Assembly (NCBI GenBank): GCA_017450645.1
Contig: JAFSTE010000021.1
Span: 62,001 to 126,000, forward strand
Length of the DNA: 64,000 nt
Direction: 5' to 3'
DNA from: Eubacterium sp.
GTDB taxonomy: Bacteria; Bacillota; Clostridia; Oscillospirales; Acutalibacteraceae
The translations under genes were made by a program, and so were the position numbers. A model generated the notes under the pieces. The model saw only the letters and a list, made by a program, of their open reading frames with translations. It was not told the origin of the DNA and ran no database searches. Shown piece by piece: positions 53,514 to 63,754 of the stretch (position 1 is the stretch's first letter; each line of letters begins with the position of its first letter).

Positions 53514-54509
53514 CTATCTATGAATAATCTTTGTAAAAGTTTTATATAATGTGATAATTACTTTAACTATACAGTAATTGTTCAACTTAATACAATTCAG
53601 AATCAGTCCTTTAAATGTGTTTCGCTCTTTTATGATAATACCTGACTGGTTATAATAATCATGCGAGTCAATAAATCTTTCTTTAAAACATTCCTTAGGA
53701 CTATGAAAAACAATAAAGAATAAATAGTCTTGTATTCTCTTAGATACAATATCCTTATTACATCCTGACCACGTATTGTTGTTTTCGAGAAATTGTTTTA
53801 ATCTTAACTGAACTATTAATTGAGACTGATAATCAATTTTAGAATCATCAAAAGTTGAAAAATTGCTCCTATCTGAGTAATAAAGATAATAATTGTAAAC
53901 ATCGAAATAAACAGTATCTATTTTCGGATATAACCACAGATAAAAGTCAAAGTCTTCATATAATGTCAAATTCTCATCAAAACGGCAAGAATTTGCAAGC
54001 TCACGCCTGAACGTCTTATTAACGCACCATCCAAAAACACCGCAATCTCTCTGTGCTTCGGCAAATTGCGGAAGAAGCTCTTGCATGCTATATACTCTCT
54101 GATCAAAAGGATAATCAACGATTCTTTCACCTGAATCTGATACCATTTTGATTGCACCGATTATCATATCAGCATTATACTGCTTTATATCTTCTGCAAT
54201 CTTTTGAAGATAATCATTCGGTATTTCATCATCAGAGTCTAAAAAAGTTATGTATTCGCCTTTTGCAATATCAAGCGCAGTGTTTCTTGCGTGGGACACT
54301 CCCCCGTTTTGAATATGATGAACGACAATATTTTCATCATCTAACGTCATCTCGTCACAAATTTGACCGGATTTATCAGTTGAACCGTCATCAACAATTA
54401 TGCACTCAAAATCGCGAAACGTTTGGTCCTTAACACAACTAATCAATTTCGCTACATAATGTTCCTTGTTGTATACAGGAACAATAACACTAATTAACGG
54501 TGATTTCAT
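53514..54509 (-). CDS. Glycosyltransferase family 2
   Basis: 331 residues. N-terminal LISVIVPVYNKEHYVAKLI, FECIIVDDGSTDKSG near 37-50, and ITFLDSDDEIPNDYLQ near 90-104 give a complete GT-A donor site (DSDD). HARNTALDIAKGEY is the usual helix before it. Followed by a variable acceptor domain with DFDFYLWLYP. ATG start, well separated from the preceding gene by 27 bases. Resembles the WaaE/EpsJ-type enzymes that add a sugar to a growing repeat unit. Confidence 0.88.
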   Translation of the reverse strand: MKSPLISVIVPVYNKEHYVAKLISCVKDQTFRDFECIIVDDGSTDKSGQICDEMTLDDENIVVHHIQNGGVSHARNTALDIAKGEYITFLDSDDEIPNDYLQKIAEDIKQYNADMIIGAIKMVSDSGERIVDYPFDQRVYSMQELLPQFAEAQRDCGVFGWCVNKTFRRELANSCRFDENLTLYEDFDFYLWLYPKIDTVYFDVYNYYLYYSDRSNFSTFDDSKIDYQSQLIVQLRLKQFLENNNTWSGCNKDIVSKRIQDYLFFIVFHSPKECFKERFIDSHDYYNQSGIIIKERNTFKGLILNCIKLNNYCIVKVIITLYKTFTKIIHR

Positions 54510-54536
54510 AACTGACTTATTCCTCTCGTTTTGCGG

Positions 54537-55553
54537 TTATTTTATCAACGCAAGAATCCATGCTTGTCTATACTTAATTAACAACAATATGATTCGCAAT
54601 TTTCGGGAAATATCGAGCCCCTCCATATGCTTCATTGTATTTACTGTAATCATATCGTTACAAATTGCTCTGCAATACTTTCTTCTTGCAGTGAACGAAT
54701 CAATATAGCTTCGTTCATTAAGACTATTCAAAATGCAAAATATTTTTTTACGCCAAAGTTGATTTGGAATATCAAAGCGAGTTTCCAAACCGAAATCTTC
54801 TTCAAATCTCTTTATAAGAATTTTATTTGAGCTCCAGCGATCAGCACGATATGATTTTGTGATAGATGTATCATTATAGAAATAATTATAGTATTGCGGT
54901 TCATTCAAATAATAAAATGAATTACAATTCATAAGTACTATAGCATTGAAAATGCAGTCTTCAGAGTATTTAACATCTTCATAGAATTCAATATTGTTTT
55001 TAGTAAGCAGTTCTCTTTTATACAAGGTACCACCAGCGGAAACAATAGGTCCAAAAGTGATCTGTGGCGTTGCAATGCAAATAGGAAGTATCTCTTTCTC
55101 AATTGCATCTCTGTCATAAATTCCAGTATGCATCATATTTTCAATACCAAAATCACATACAGATCCGTCTGAGCGATTAGACCAACTAGCATATTTAGCC
55201 CGAGTGCGAACAAAATCAACATTCTCTTTCTCAGCTATTTCAACAAGATCTGCAACCATATTTGCGTCAATCCAGTCATCACTGTCGACAAACATAACAT
55301 ATTCGCCAGTAGCGACTTTTAATCCGGCATTTCTTGCTGATGAAAGACCTCCGTTTACTTTGTGAACGACTTTAATTTTATCGTACTTTTCTGCGTACTC
55401 ATCGCAAATCTTAGGGCAATTATCAGGAGAACCATCATCAACAAGAATGATTTCAATGTTTTTGTATGTTTGATTTAATGCACTATCAACACAACGAGAT
55501 AAATACTTTTCAACTTTAAATATCGGTATAATAATAGAAACTAATCCATTCAC
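54537..55553 (-). CDS. Glycosyltransferase family 2
   Basis: 338 residues from the GTG at 55553, which has TGAGGAA 8 nt upstream; an earlier GTG in frame lies within the previous gene and lacks a ribosome site. LVSIIIPIFKVEKYLSRCVD, IEIILVDDGSPDNCP and YVMFVDSDDWIDANM give the GT-A donor site with DSDD. SSARNAGLKVATGEY is intact. The later region (FGPIVSAGGTLYKRELLTK) is the acceptor side. Ends with several aromatic and basic residues. One of four GT2 genes in this block; acceptor not readable. Confidence 0.88.
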   Translation of the reverse strand: MNGLVSIIIPIFKVEKYLSRCVDSALNQTYKNIEIILVDDGSPDNCPKICDEYAEKYDKIKVVHKVNGGLSSARNAGLKVATGEYVMFVDSDDWIDANMVADLVEIAEKENVDFVRTRAKYASWSNRSDGSVCDFGIENMMHTGIYDRDAIEKEILPICIATPQITFGPIVSAGGTLYKRELLTKNNIEFYEDVKYSEDCIFNAIVLMNCNSFYYLNEPQYYNYFYNDTSITKSYRADRWSSNKILIKRFEEDFGLETRFDIPNQLWRKKIFCILNSLNERSYIDSFTARRKYCRAICNDMITVNTMKHMEGLDISRKLRIILLLIKYRQAWILALIK

Positions 55554-55563
55554 TTTATATTCC

Positions 55564-56763
55564 TCATTTATCACTAATTAAAGCATATAGCTTAAAAATT
55601 TCTGATTTACTCGAGTAGTCTCTAAGCAAGCAATTTTTAGTAAGTTGATTCATAACTTTAGAATTATTAATAACATCTACAATTCCTTGCGCACACATAT
55701 CATTGTCCAAAGGAACTATAATTCCATCAACACCATCTTCCAACTGACATTTTGCGGTTGGATAATCTGTAATAATAACTGGTTTAGCAAATAATTGTGC
55801 TTCTGTAACAGAAACACACCTACCTTCAAAACGAGAAGGTTGAACATATATATCACAATTTTTAATGTACGGATATGGATTAGTTTTTTTTCCAATAATA
55901 ATTACTGAATCATCCATGCCTGATTCGTGAATTCTTTCACGAATCAACATTTCATCAGCACCAAAACCAATAATGTACCACTTAACATTCAAACCTTGCT
56001 TTTTAATATTGCAACAAATCTTAGGAATATTGTCAAAGTTCTTTGCAACGCAAAATCTTCCAATTGAGAGTAGTTTTATTGCTCCATCATTTGGCATATC
56101 ATCAAAAACATCAACCGACCTAGAAATACGGCTAATGTAATTAATTGGTAGAATATTTTGAATAACGGTTACTTTGTTCTCAAGTTCAGGAAATACAGAA
56201 CAAAAAGCTTTAGAAGCCGTCTTAGATATTGAAACAATTGAATTATAACTGTTCCACATAGAAAGTTGTGAAGCTTTATCAACACTAACAGTAGAATAAT
56301 CAGTATGAATCCACGCGATTTTTTTCTTTGCTTTTGTTTTTTCGGCAACAAAATAGTGCGGAGTAAGAAAGCTTATTGCAACATCATATTCAACGTTGCT
56401 GATATCCGGCATATATTTTGCAGTATATTTGTGACTGTATTCGAGAGCAATATCATTTTTTCCTAATCTCAGTTTTTTGACTCTATTTTTTGCAGCTTTT
56501 TTAGCTCTGTATCTGGCAAAGGCTATTTTAAAATGCCTTTTTTTCAATACTTCTGAAATTGGGACTGCTAAGTCGGTGTACTCAGGGATTTCAGGTAACA
56601 AATTAATTGTATCGGGGATTTCCTTCAACAATTCTCCACGGTGGCGTAGTAGAAACAAATCCACCTCGTATTTAGTAGTATCAATTGTTTCTAACAATCC
56701 GAGTAATGCTTTTTCTGCTCCGCCGATCTCCATAGCATGAGACACGATAAGGATCCTTTTCAT
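55564..56763 (-). CDS. Glycosyltransferase family 4
   Basis: 399 residues with the GT-B layout. N-terminus RILIVSHAMEIGGAEKALLGL is the acceptor-domain GGAE motif. The donor domain has LLSIGRFCVAKNFDNIPKIC and the E-x7-E-like site PSRFEGRCVSVTEAQLFAKPVI (residues near 315-336). Likely retaining transferase using a UDP or GDP sugar. It ends 11 bases upstream of the start chosen for the neighbouring GT2 gene. Typical member of a capsule gene set; sugar not determinable. Confidence 0.88.
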   Translation of the reverse strand: MKRILIVSHAMEIGGAEKALLGLLETIDTTKYEVDLFLLRHRGELLKEIPDTINLLPEIPEYTDLAVPISEVLKKRHFKIAFARYRAKKAAKNRVKKLRLGKNDIALEYSHKYTAKYMPDISNVEYDVAISFLTPHYFVAEKTKAKKKIAWIHTDYSTVSVDKASQLSMWNSYNSIVSISKTASKAFCSVFPELENKVTVIQNILPINYISRISRSVDVFDDMPNDGAIKLLSIGRFCVAKNFDNIPKICCNIKKQGLNVKWYIIGFGADEMLIRERIHESGMDDSVIIIGKKTNPYPYIKNCDIYVQPSRFEGRCVSVTEAQLFAKPVIITDYPTAKCQLEDGVDGIIVPLDNDMCAQGIVDVINNSKVMNQLTKNCLLRDYSSKSEIFKLYALISDK

Positions 56764-56766
56764 AAA

Positions 56767-57483
56767 CTATTTCTTTCCTAACAATTTTTGCTTTACATCT
56801 GCTCCAAAAATCCTGTGAAGAATACGAGTACATTTGTTTCTGATTATTCTTCCTTTACTCATCCACGATTTGTCATACCAATGGATGGAGTACGTGTTTT
56901 CGGTTTTATGTAACAAACCGGTTGCATCATCAAAGGGACAGAAATAATCCTTCGGATACAGTATCATTCCGCCGCAGTTCTGAAGCTGACCGTTTGGAGA
57001 ATAGTTATACTTTTCAAGCATACCGGTAAAAATACCGCAGACGTTAATCCTGATTCTCTCGCCGTTTTCATCTAAGAAATCGGCGTTATCGTAATACTCT
57101 CTAGTGGCTGTTATAATAGGATTATTAGGATTCTTAACATATAACACTAGTCCGGGAGCGATATACTTATCTGTTTCAAAACCGGCAAAAGCATCGTCTT
57201 CGAGTAAATTGTCAAACGGACGAATCACCTCAACATCGGTGTCAAAGTAAAGCCCGCCAAACTGCTCAAGTGCCCAGAAACGAACATAATCCGAAACGAA
57301 CGCCCACTTTTTAGAGTCGTATGCCTGCGAAACATATTTATTGTGTCGAATATCAAAGTTGGTTTCGTTCCATTCCTTAATCTCCCAATCAGGAAAAAAC
57401 TGCTTCCAACTATCGATACATTTTAGAATTACCTTACTTTTTGGGGCTCCCCCAAACCAACAGTAATGGATGATTTTATTCAC
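56767..57483 (-). CDS. GT32-type (OCH1-like) glycosyltransferase
   Basis: 238 residues, a small GT-A enzyme. MNKIIHYCWFGGAPKS and IKEWNETNFDI start it as in GT32 proteins, then WAFVSDYVRFWALEQFGGLY with YFDTDVEVIR near residue 78 supplies the DxD donor motif. The C-terminal YSIHWYDKSWMSKGR holds the conserved HW...SW end. Found widely in capsular polysaccharide loci, adding hexoses or amino sugars. Three bases separate it from the next GT4 gene. Confidence 0.88.
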   Translation of the reverse strand: MNKIIHYCWFGGAPKSKVILKCIDSWKQFFPDWEIKEWNETNFDIRHNKYVSQAYDSKKWAFVSDYVRFWALEQFGGLYFDTDVEVIRPFDNLLEDDAFAGFETDKYIAPGLVLYVKNPNNPIITATREYYDNADFLDENGERIRINVCGIFTGMLEKYNYSPNGQLQNCGGMILYPKDYFCPFDDATGLLHKTENTYSIHWYDKSWMSKGRIIRNKCTRILHRIFGADVKQKLLGKK

Positions 57484-57500
57484 TTAATAACCTCTTACAA

Positions 57501-58388
57501 TTATAAATGCTTCTTTTTTGTTTTGGTTAAATAGTAGTAAAGAAAACAACCGAAAGGATAACACATAATAGCAACAAGCGGCTTTGCGCTATTCTTAATA
57601 AAATGCTTATTGTTTGCCATTTTTGATTCAGCGATATAATGAATCATTTCTTTAATGATGAACTTTGGAGATTTTGAAATTCGAATCATTTCATTACGAT
57701 AATGGGCAAAACTCTTGCTGCACGATTGATACTGAGCAAATTTATCAAACGTCATACTGTTGTCGTTATAATCAACAACGCAAGTATACTCGTCCATAAT
57801 CAACATCTCATAATTCAAATCTAAAAGTCGAAACTTATAACTTGGAGGATAAAATTTTTCACCAGGAAACTCAGGATATGGATACAACTTTGTTAATTCG
57901 GAACGAAAAATGAGTTTTTTGTCTCCAGATACTTTATACTTTCCAAACAAATCGGTTAATGTACATGATTTAATGTGTGGTAGTGCGCTACCAATCATTT
58001 TTCCTTCTTTGCTGACATTGTTAGAAATAATGCCCGAATACTTATTGTCTCCGTAATTATCCCAAAAACTAACAATCTTTTCGACAGCATCATCTGTCAT
58101 CCAGTCATCGGAATCAATAATTACGTTTAATTCAGTGTCTACCTTTTCATAAGCGAGATTTCTGGCGGTATGCATTCCGCCATTATCTTTGTAATAATAA
58201 AGGATTTCGAATTTATTGTTATTCTTCCAACCATCAACAAGTTCCTTAGTATTATCGGTTGAACCATCATCAATAATTAACCAAATAAAATCATCAGAAG
58301 TTTGTCGCATTAATGATTCAAATACCTGGTGCAGGCAATATGCACGATTATAAGTTGCTGTAATAACGGTTAGAGTCTTTTTATTCAT
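57501..58388 (-). CDS. Glycosyltransferase family 2
   Basis: 295 residues. KTLTVITATYNRAYCLHQVF, FIWLIIDDGSTDNTK and ELNVIIDSDDWMTDDAV define the GT-A core with DSDD near residue 92. HTARNLAYEKVD is the helix before the donor site. The start is the ATG at 58388, within a TGATG junction: its A is the last base of the previous stop. AGAGGTTT lies 10 nt upstream. A hydrophobic tail (VAIMCYPFGCFLYYYL) may anchor it at the membrane. Paralogue of the 52.6-kb gene by its opening segments. Confidence 0.87.
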   Translation of the reverse strand: MNKKTLTVITATYNRAYCLHQVFESLMRQTSDDFIWLIIDDGSTDNTKELVDGWKNNNKFEILYYYKDNGGMHTARNLAYEKVDTELNVIIDSDDWMTDDAVEKIVSFWDNYGDNKYSGIISNNVSKEGKMIGSALPHIKSCTLTDLFGKYKVSGDKKLIFRSELTKLYPYPEFPGEKFYPPSYKFRLLDLNYEMLIMDEYTCVVDYNDNSMTFDKFAQYQSCSKSFAHYRNEMIRISKSPKFIIKEMIHYIAESKMANNKHFIKNSAKPLVAIMCYPFGCFLYYYLTKTKKKHL

Positions 58389-59506
58389 CAATATAAACCT
58401 CTGTAAGTATTAACATACTTTTTAACAGTTGAATCGATAGTATAACCTGCTCTGTCAAATGCACTTTTCCTGTCAGAAATCGAAGGAATTAGAGTATGTG
58501 AGAATTCATCAACTGCTTTATTCCAATTATCTAATTTATCATTTAAACTGCATCTTTTAATCAGACCAATCCCCAGATCACTTTCAGCAGGAATTGCTTC
58601 AGACTGAACTACCGGAACTCCGGCTGCCTGCGCCTCCAACACAACTCCGCCCAACCCTTCAAACAGAGAAGGAAAAAAGAGCAAATTAAATATGTGAATG
58701 ATTTTCTCCACGTCATTGCGTACGCCGGTAAAAAATACCTTGTCTGAAATCCCGAGCTTGTTGCATTCATCCATTATCTCATCTTGTAGCGGACCATTAC
58801 CAACAAAAAACAGTACAGCGTTCGAGTTACTCTTAACATATTGCGAAAACCATTTAACAGTAAATGTATGGTTTTTCATTATATCAAAGCGACCAATTTG
58901 TCCAATAACAAAAGAATCCTCGTTTAAATCAAACTCATTACGTAAATCTTCAATCTCACTGGGTGATACATTAAAATATTTATCAACATCAATCGCATTA
59001 GGTACTACTTCATAGTGCGACTTCTTTCCAAAAACATACTCCCCTGCAGATTTTGAGATAGCAAATCTGTGAGTTGAAAAATTATTGATAAGAAATCTTC
59101 CAAGCTTAATAGTAATATCAATAGTATTCTTCTGTGTTTGAGAACCATTTGTACGAGCATGGGATATCCTAACAGGAATCTTCGCAAGTTTTGCTGCCAA
59201 CATCACTAATCCGCAATGATAAGATGTATGAGCATGCACAGCATCATATTTTCCGCTTCGCATGCATTCATATAATTGACTAATATGCTTCTTAATGCCT
59301 ACATCACGAGGAGAATCAATATAAAATACCGTTCCGCCTAAGGCTTCAATTTCATTTACGTAGTACTGATCGCCTTTAGTTAAAGTAACAAAATCAAACT
59401 TTACTTCTGATTTATCCAAGTGGCGATATACATCCATCATTCGGCTTTCAGCTCCACCCATATTCAAAGAGGCAAAAACCTGAAGCACTCGAATTGAATT
59501 ATCCAT
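58388..59506 (-). CDS. Glycosyltransferase family 4 (EpsF-like)
   Basis: 372 residues. VLQVFASLNMGGAESRMMDVY opens with the GGAE acceptor motif; IGQIGRFDIMKNHTF starts the donor domain and FFPSLFEGLGGVVLEAQAAGVPVV (pieces near 275-300) is the E-x7-E site, intact. Close in layout to EpsF and CapJ-type transferases. It is the first transferase of the block in transcription order after the deacetylase remnant, with a 75-base gap upstream in which no promoter is evident. Confidence 0.9.
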   Translation of the reverse strand: MDNSIRVLQVFASLNMGGAESRMMDVYRHLDKSEVKFDFVTLTKGDQYYVNEIEALGGTVFYIDSPRDVGIKKHISQLYECMRSGKYDAVHAHTSYHCGLVMLAAKLAKIPVRISHARTNGSQTQKNTIDITIKLGRFLINNFSTHRFAISKSAGEYVFGKKSHYEVVPNAIDVDKYFNVSPSEIEDLRNEFDLNEDSFVIGQIGRFDIMKNHTFTVKWFSQYVKSNSNAVLFFVGNGPLQDEIMDECNKLGISDKVFFTGVRNDVEKIIHIFNLLFFPSLFEGLGGVVLEAQAAGVPVVQSEAIPAESDLGIGLIKRCSLNDKLDNWNKAVDEFSHTLIPSISDRKSAFDRAGYTIDSTVKKYVNTYRGLY

Positions 59507-59581
59507 AAATTCGTATTATCCTTTAAACTATAATGATATGATGCTTTTAACTTCGAATGATTAAGTGCTTAGTATAATAAA

Positions 59582-60265
59582 TCAAGGAAAGTAAATTATC
59601 AAAAATATTATTTTCCTTTTCTTTAATTGAATTTCCGAAAAACTAACAAACTTACTTTTGTTTTCACTTAAAAAACTATCTAGTTTTTCAAAATCATCAT
59701 CCGTAATGATATTAGGGTGATAATAAAAGGTTACCATTCTAAACTTTATGTTCGTGACGTGTCCGCATTGTTGGGGAATAAAGTATAATCCGTTTGAATA
59801 GTAAATATCATTAGCAATTGTGTCACTAATAACATTTATATCAGTACTTTCTTTTATTGCCGTTAATGTTAATTTGTCAAATGTATGGGCTGGGGCTACA
59901 AATACTTTTGGATAAATCTGATTATTGCAAAGAATACTATAACAGTTTTTAATTTTTTCAACTTGTTCTTCTAATGATAATCCTACAAATTCAGACCTAT
60001 AATTAACAGGGTTTATTCCGCCCTTAGAATGCTTAAGAATATGATTAAAGCCATGCAGAGCAGGAGTCCAACCTTCTTCTATCCAAGACTTAATAGTGGG
60101 AGCATAGCTTTCGTCTATTGAGTACTTCATTAATTTAGTATCTTCAACTTTAGAAATAATCGCAACAATCGGTTAAATATTATATTTATTAAGCAAATTA
60201 TGTATTCTAAGCCACTTATCTCGAGCCCATCGTTCTGCTGCATCATTTAATCGTAATAAATACAT
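59582..60265 (-). pseudogene. Polysaccharide deacetylase-like (DUF2334-type) gene with an ochre stop
   Basis: Reading from the ATG at 60265 gives YLLRLNDAAERWARDKWLRI, the N-terminal metal-site strand of DUF2334/NodB-like proteins, up to NKYNI; a TAA at 60173-60175 interrupts; the same frame continues PIVAIISKVEDTKLMKYSID and then the conserved ALHGFNHILKHSKGG (HGxxH) and VAPAHTFD motifs to a normal stop. Exactly one codon is wrong, and AAA to TAA is the simplest explanation since family members have Lys or Arg there. Total length about 227 residues. A shorter product from the ATG at 60130 would lack the first metal-site Asp. Family call by motif. Confidence 0.82.
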
Positions 60266-60318
60266 GTAAAATCATCCACACTTAAATCAATTTTGAGAAA
60301 CTTAATATTCGAAAATAC

Positions 60319-61440
60319 TTATCTGTTGCCAGTTGAAATCTTCCACAAAATCGGAACAAAACGTTTAATTATCACTCCTACTAAAATAATGATTATTATC
60401 GTGATAATCGCTGATAATAAATACACTAAAATAGAACTCAAATAGTTATAGTCAATAAATCTAAAAGCAACTTTTTTAATAACATTAACAATAGGATGGT
60501 GTGCAGCAAAAATCAAAAAAGAATAACCGGACAATTTCAATAATTCATTTTTGTTTTTGAAAATATAATCATACGAATACCAAAACGCAAACATCCCTAA
60601 TGGTATAAGTATTTTTGTTGAAATGTCTAATATGATATTTTCGTCGCCAATCAATAAATAATTAGGATCTTGATAACAGAAAAACAGTGTTCTTATGGAT
60701 AAAAGTAAGAAATAAATGACGCCTGCTACAATAATAGTAGGTTTATTGATCTTTTCTTCAACTCTTTTATAATAATCTTTATGTAATGCAATTATTGCTC
60801 CGAAAAAGTAGAAAAAGATTGAATCAAATCTTAGTCCCGGAGGAATAAAAGAAAAGAATTTTCCGTTAAACAACCATAAATATAATAATAACACAAAAAC
60901 AATAATCGGACATTTTTTTAAAGGCCAATACAAAACAATTGACAATATTGCAAACACAATAAGATAGCGACAAAACCATAATGGGGAGTCATAAGAATCA
61001 AGTACAATGTTCTTTAACAAGAATAATACATTAATACTATCGTTATTTCTTGTAGTAAAAAACTCACCCATACCCAAAAACTTTTGAGCAAAGAAAAATG
61101 CTAAAAAAGTCAACGAACTCCAAAACAAATATGGTATAACCAAAGAAAAGAATCTTCGCTTTAACTTATTACCATATGATTTCCAGCTTCCGTCAAAAGA
61201 TAAATAAAACAGATAACCTGAAATCATCATAAATAAAGGAACGGCAATTCTACATATTCCTTCAATAATGAAAAGTTGAATATACGAAGAATAATTCACA
61301 CCAAATACTGTTTGCATTTCGGTATTTCCAGGAATGTTCATAAACAAACACCCCGAATGAATAAACACAATTAAAACACAAAGCAAAAACTGGCAATTTG
61401 AAATTTTGTAATTACGTTCACTTTGCATAAGCGTCTCCAA
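60319..61440 (-). CDS. Acyltransferase 3 family membrane protein
   Basis: 373 residues, about ten helices. QFLLCVLIVFIHSGCLF holds the His of the catalytic-type motif (near residue 28), IAVPLFMMISGYLFYLSF follows, and DSPLWFCRYLIVFAILSIV marks the middle. FLIFAAHHPIVNVIKKVAF is the late histidine region typical of the inverting sugar-acyl enzymes. Intact; likely O-acetylates the polymer or a lipid-linked unit. It starts 5 bases after the epimerase gene. Third intact acyltransferase of the locus. Confidence 0.85.
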   Translation of the reverse strand: METLMQSERNYKISNCQFLLCVLIVFIHSGCLFMNIPGNTEMQTVFGVNYSSYIQLFIIEGICRIAVPLFMMISGYLFYLSFDGSWKSYGNKLKRRFFSLVIPYLFWSSLTFLAFFFAQKFLGMGEFFTTRNNDSINVLFLLKNIVLDSYDSPLWFCRYLIVFAILSIVLYWPLKKCPIIVFVLLLYLWLFNGKFFSFIPPGLRFDSIFFYFFGAIIALHKDYYKRVEEKINKPTIIVAGVIYFLLLSIRTLFFCYQDPNYLLIGDENIILDISTKILIPLGMFAFWYSYDYIFKNKNELLKLSGYSFLIFAAHHPIVNVIKKVAFRFIDYNYLSSILVYLLSAIITIIIIILVGVIIKRFVPILWKISTGNR

Positions 61441-61444
61441 AGTC

Positions 61445-62419
61445 TTATAAATTATCCTTATACCACTCTATTGCGGCTTTAATTCCTCTGTCAAAGCTCC
61501 AGTCAGGTGAATATCCGAGGAGTTCTTTCGCTTTTGATATATCTGCATTACTGTGTTTAATATCTCCTGCTCTGTCGGGACCGAAGTTAGGCTCAACATC
61601 CAATCCAAGAGCTGAAGTCAATCCATAATAAATATCAATTAGATATTCTCTGCCGCCGTAGGCAATGTTAAATGATTGTCCTGCAGCCTCACTTGGCGCA
61701 AGGCAGGCTTTTAAATTTGCTTCAATAACATTTTCGATATATGTAAAATCTCTGCTCTGCTTGCCGTCACCATTAATAGTAGGTGTCTCACCGTCCAGCA
61801 GTTGCTTAATAAACTTTGGAATTACGGCTGCATATGCACCGTTCGGGTCCTGGCGTCTGCCGAACACATTGAAATATCTCATACCGTATGTGTCAAGACC
61901 GTAATGCATCGTGTACTGCTTAGCCCATTCCTCGTCAGCGCGTTTGCTGACTGCATATGGTGAAAGCAAGTTGCCTTCCCTTCCCTCTTTCTTAGGAAGG
62001 TTCGGCTCGTCACCGTAAACCGACGAGCTAGACGCATAAACAAACTTTTTAACGCCGCACTGTCTTGCAGCTTCTAACATATTCAGAGTACCCTGAATGT
62101 TATTAGCGCAATAGAACAGCGGCATTTCTATACTTCTTGGCACGCTACCCCACGCTGCCTGGTTTAGCACATAATCAACGCCTTGGCAAGCATTCATACA
62201 AGTATCAAGGTCTTTTATATCACCTTTGATAAACTCATAATTCGGATTGTCGATAAACAAATCGACGTTTTCCTGCTTACCGGTTGACAAGTCGTCAAGG
62301 CAACGAACTTTATATCCTAAATTGAGTATCGCCTCGCATAGATTTGAGCCGATAAATCCTGCGCCGCCGGTTACTAAAAACAGCGAACCCTCAGGAAATT
62401 TCACATTATTATATCCCAT
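61445..62419 (-). CDS. UDP-GlcNAc/GlcNAcA 4-epimerase (WbpP/TviC-like)
   Basis: 324-residue extended SDR enzyme. FLVTGGAGFIGSNLCEAIL near 15-33, the family-typical AAWGSVPRSIEMPL (about 108-121), YASSSSVYG near 130, and YAVSKRADEEWA giving Y-x3-K near 154-158. The GSVPRSIEMP segment and a 324-residue length are seen in WbpP/WbgU/TviC epimerases that prefer N-acetylated UDP-hexoses. Paired with the dehydrogenase 11 bases upstream, so the two make UDP-GalNAcA as in Vi antigen. The order of the two steps cannot be told from sequence. Confidence 0.88.
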   Translation of the reverse strand: MGYNNVKFPEGSLFLVTGGAGFIGSNLCEAILNLGYKVRCLDDLSTGKQENVDLFIDNPNYEFIKGDIKDLDTCMNACQGVDYVLNQAAWGSVPRSIEMPLFYCANNIQGTLNMLEAARQCGVKKFVYASSSSVYGDEPNLPKKEGREGNLLSPYAVSKRADEEWAKQYTMHYGLDTYGMRYFNVFGRRQDPNGAYAAVIPKFIKQLLDGETPTINGDGKQSRDFTYIENVIEANLKACLAPSEAAGQSFNIAYGGREYLIDIYYGLTSALGLDVEPNFGPDRAGDIKHSNADISKAKELLGYSPDWSFDRGIKAAIEWYKDNL

Positions 62420-62430
62420 ATAAACCTCAA

Positions 62431-63744
62431 TTACAACCTAAAATATGAATATCCTGCGGATTCATATGATTTCCTGTCAAGTAAGCCCTTGATATCAATC
62501 ATAATCTTCTTGCCTTCGCCGTAAAGAGAATCGATATCATCCATCGACATATCCTTAAAGCAATCGTGCGCAACGGCAAGAATAACCGCATCCATATCTT
62601 TAATTGTGCTTAAATCAACAAACTCAATTCCGTAAAGCCACTTAGCCTCTTCTGCATCGGCAGCAGGATCGGCAATAACAGGTGTGATACCGTACTCTTT
62701 AAGCTCGTTGACAATATCAATAATCTTTGTATTACGCGTATCGGGGCAATTCTCCTTAAAAGTAAAACCGAGAATTGCAACCTTAGCGTTCTTAACAGGC
62801 TTATCTGCTTCGATAATCTTTTTGACTGTATTTTCAGCGACATATTTACCCATATCGTCGTTAATTCGACGACCCGAGAGGATTATCTGGCTGTGATAGC
62901 CAAGCATCTCAGCCTTATATGTAAGATAATACGGGTCAACACCGATACAGTGACCGCCAACAAGACCGGGATAGAAATTGAGGAAATTCCACTTTGTACC
63001 GGCTGCTTTAAGCACTGACTGAGTATCAATACCCATTTTGTTGAAAATAATCGACAGCTCATTCATAAATGCGATATTAATATCGCGCTGGCTGTTCTCG
63101 ATAACCTTTGCAGCCTCGGCAACCTTAATACTCTCTGCTCTGTGAACGCCGGCGTCAACGACAATCTCATAAACCTTCGCTATGGTTTCAAGACTCTCTT
63201 CGTCCATACCCGAAACAATTTTTGTAATCGTATTGAGTCTGTGAACCTTGTCGCCGGGATTGATTCTCTCAGGTGAATAACCGACTTTGAAATCAACGCC
63301 ACATTTAAGACCAGATTCTCGTTCGAGAATGGGAACGCAGACATCCTCGGTAACCCCGGGATACACGGTTGATTCAAAAACAACGATTGAGCCCTTTGTA
63401 AGATTGCGTCCGACAATCTCGCTTGCGCCTTCAACGGGAGTAAGGTCGGGGGTATGGTCGTCATTAACGGGAGTCGGAACAGCAACGATATGAAACGATG
63501 CCTTTCTTAAATCCGACTCATCAGAAGTAAACATCACGGATGTTTCTTTAATTGCTTGGTCCCCTACTTCATTTGTCGGATCAATTCCTGATTTATAGGT
63601 CTCTATTTTTTTTGCATTTAAGTCAAAGCCTATAACGTTAACGCCACGTTTTGCAAATTCAATTGCGATTGGCATACCAACGTAGCCTAGACCCACAAGT
63701 GATATATTCTCTTCTCTTTTAATAATCTTTTCGTATAAACTCAT
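62431..63744 (-). CDS. UDP-N-acetylhexosamine 6-dehydrogenase (WbpO/TviB-like)
   Basis: 437 residues, UDP-glucose/GlcNAc dehydrogenase superfamily. NAD motif [20 protein letters not shown] near 15-34; the three-domain layout with SPERINPGD near 171-179, the lysine-containing [19 protein letters not shown], and the catalytic cysteine in [18 protein letters not shown] near residue 263. Length and SPERINPGD fit the TviB/WbpO/CapL group rather than UDP-glucose dehydrogenase. Oxidises C6 of UDP-GlcNAc or UDP-GalNAc to the uronic acid using NAD+. Forms a pair with the epimerase and gives the polymer negative charge. Confidence 0.92.
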   Translation of the reverse strand: MSLYEKIIKREENISLVGLGYVGMPIAIEFAKRGVNVIGFDLNAKKIETYKSGIDPTNEVGDQAIKETSVMFTSDESDLRKASFHIVAVPTPVNDDHTPDLTPVEGASEIVGRNLTKGSIVVFESTVYPGVTEDVCVPILERESGLKCGVDFKVGYSPERINPGDKVHRLNTITKIVSGMDEESLETIAKVYEIVVDAGVHRAESIKVAEAAKVIENSQRDINIAFMNELSIIFNKMGIDTQSVLKAAGTKWNFLNFYPGLVGGHCIGVDPYYLTYKAEMLGYHSQIILSGRRINDDMGKYVAENTVKKIIEADKPVKNAKVAILGFTFKENCPDTRNTKIIDIVNELKEYGITPVIADPAADAEEAKWLYGIEFVDLSTIKDMDAVILAVAHDCFKDMSMDDIDSLYGEGKKIMIDIKGLLDRKSYESAGYSYFRL

Positions 63745-63754
63745 ACTTGCTCCA

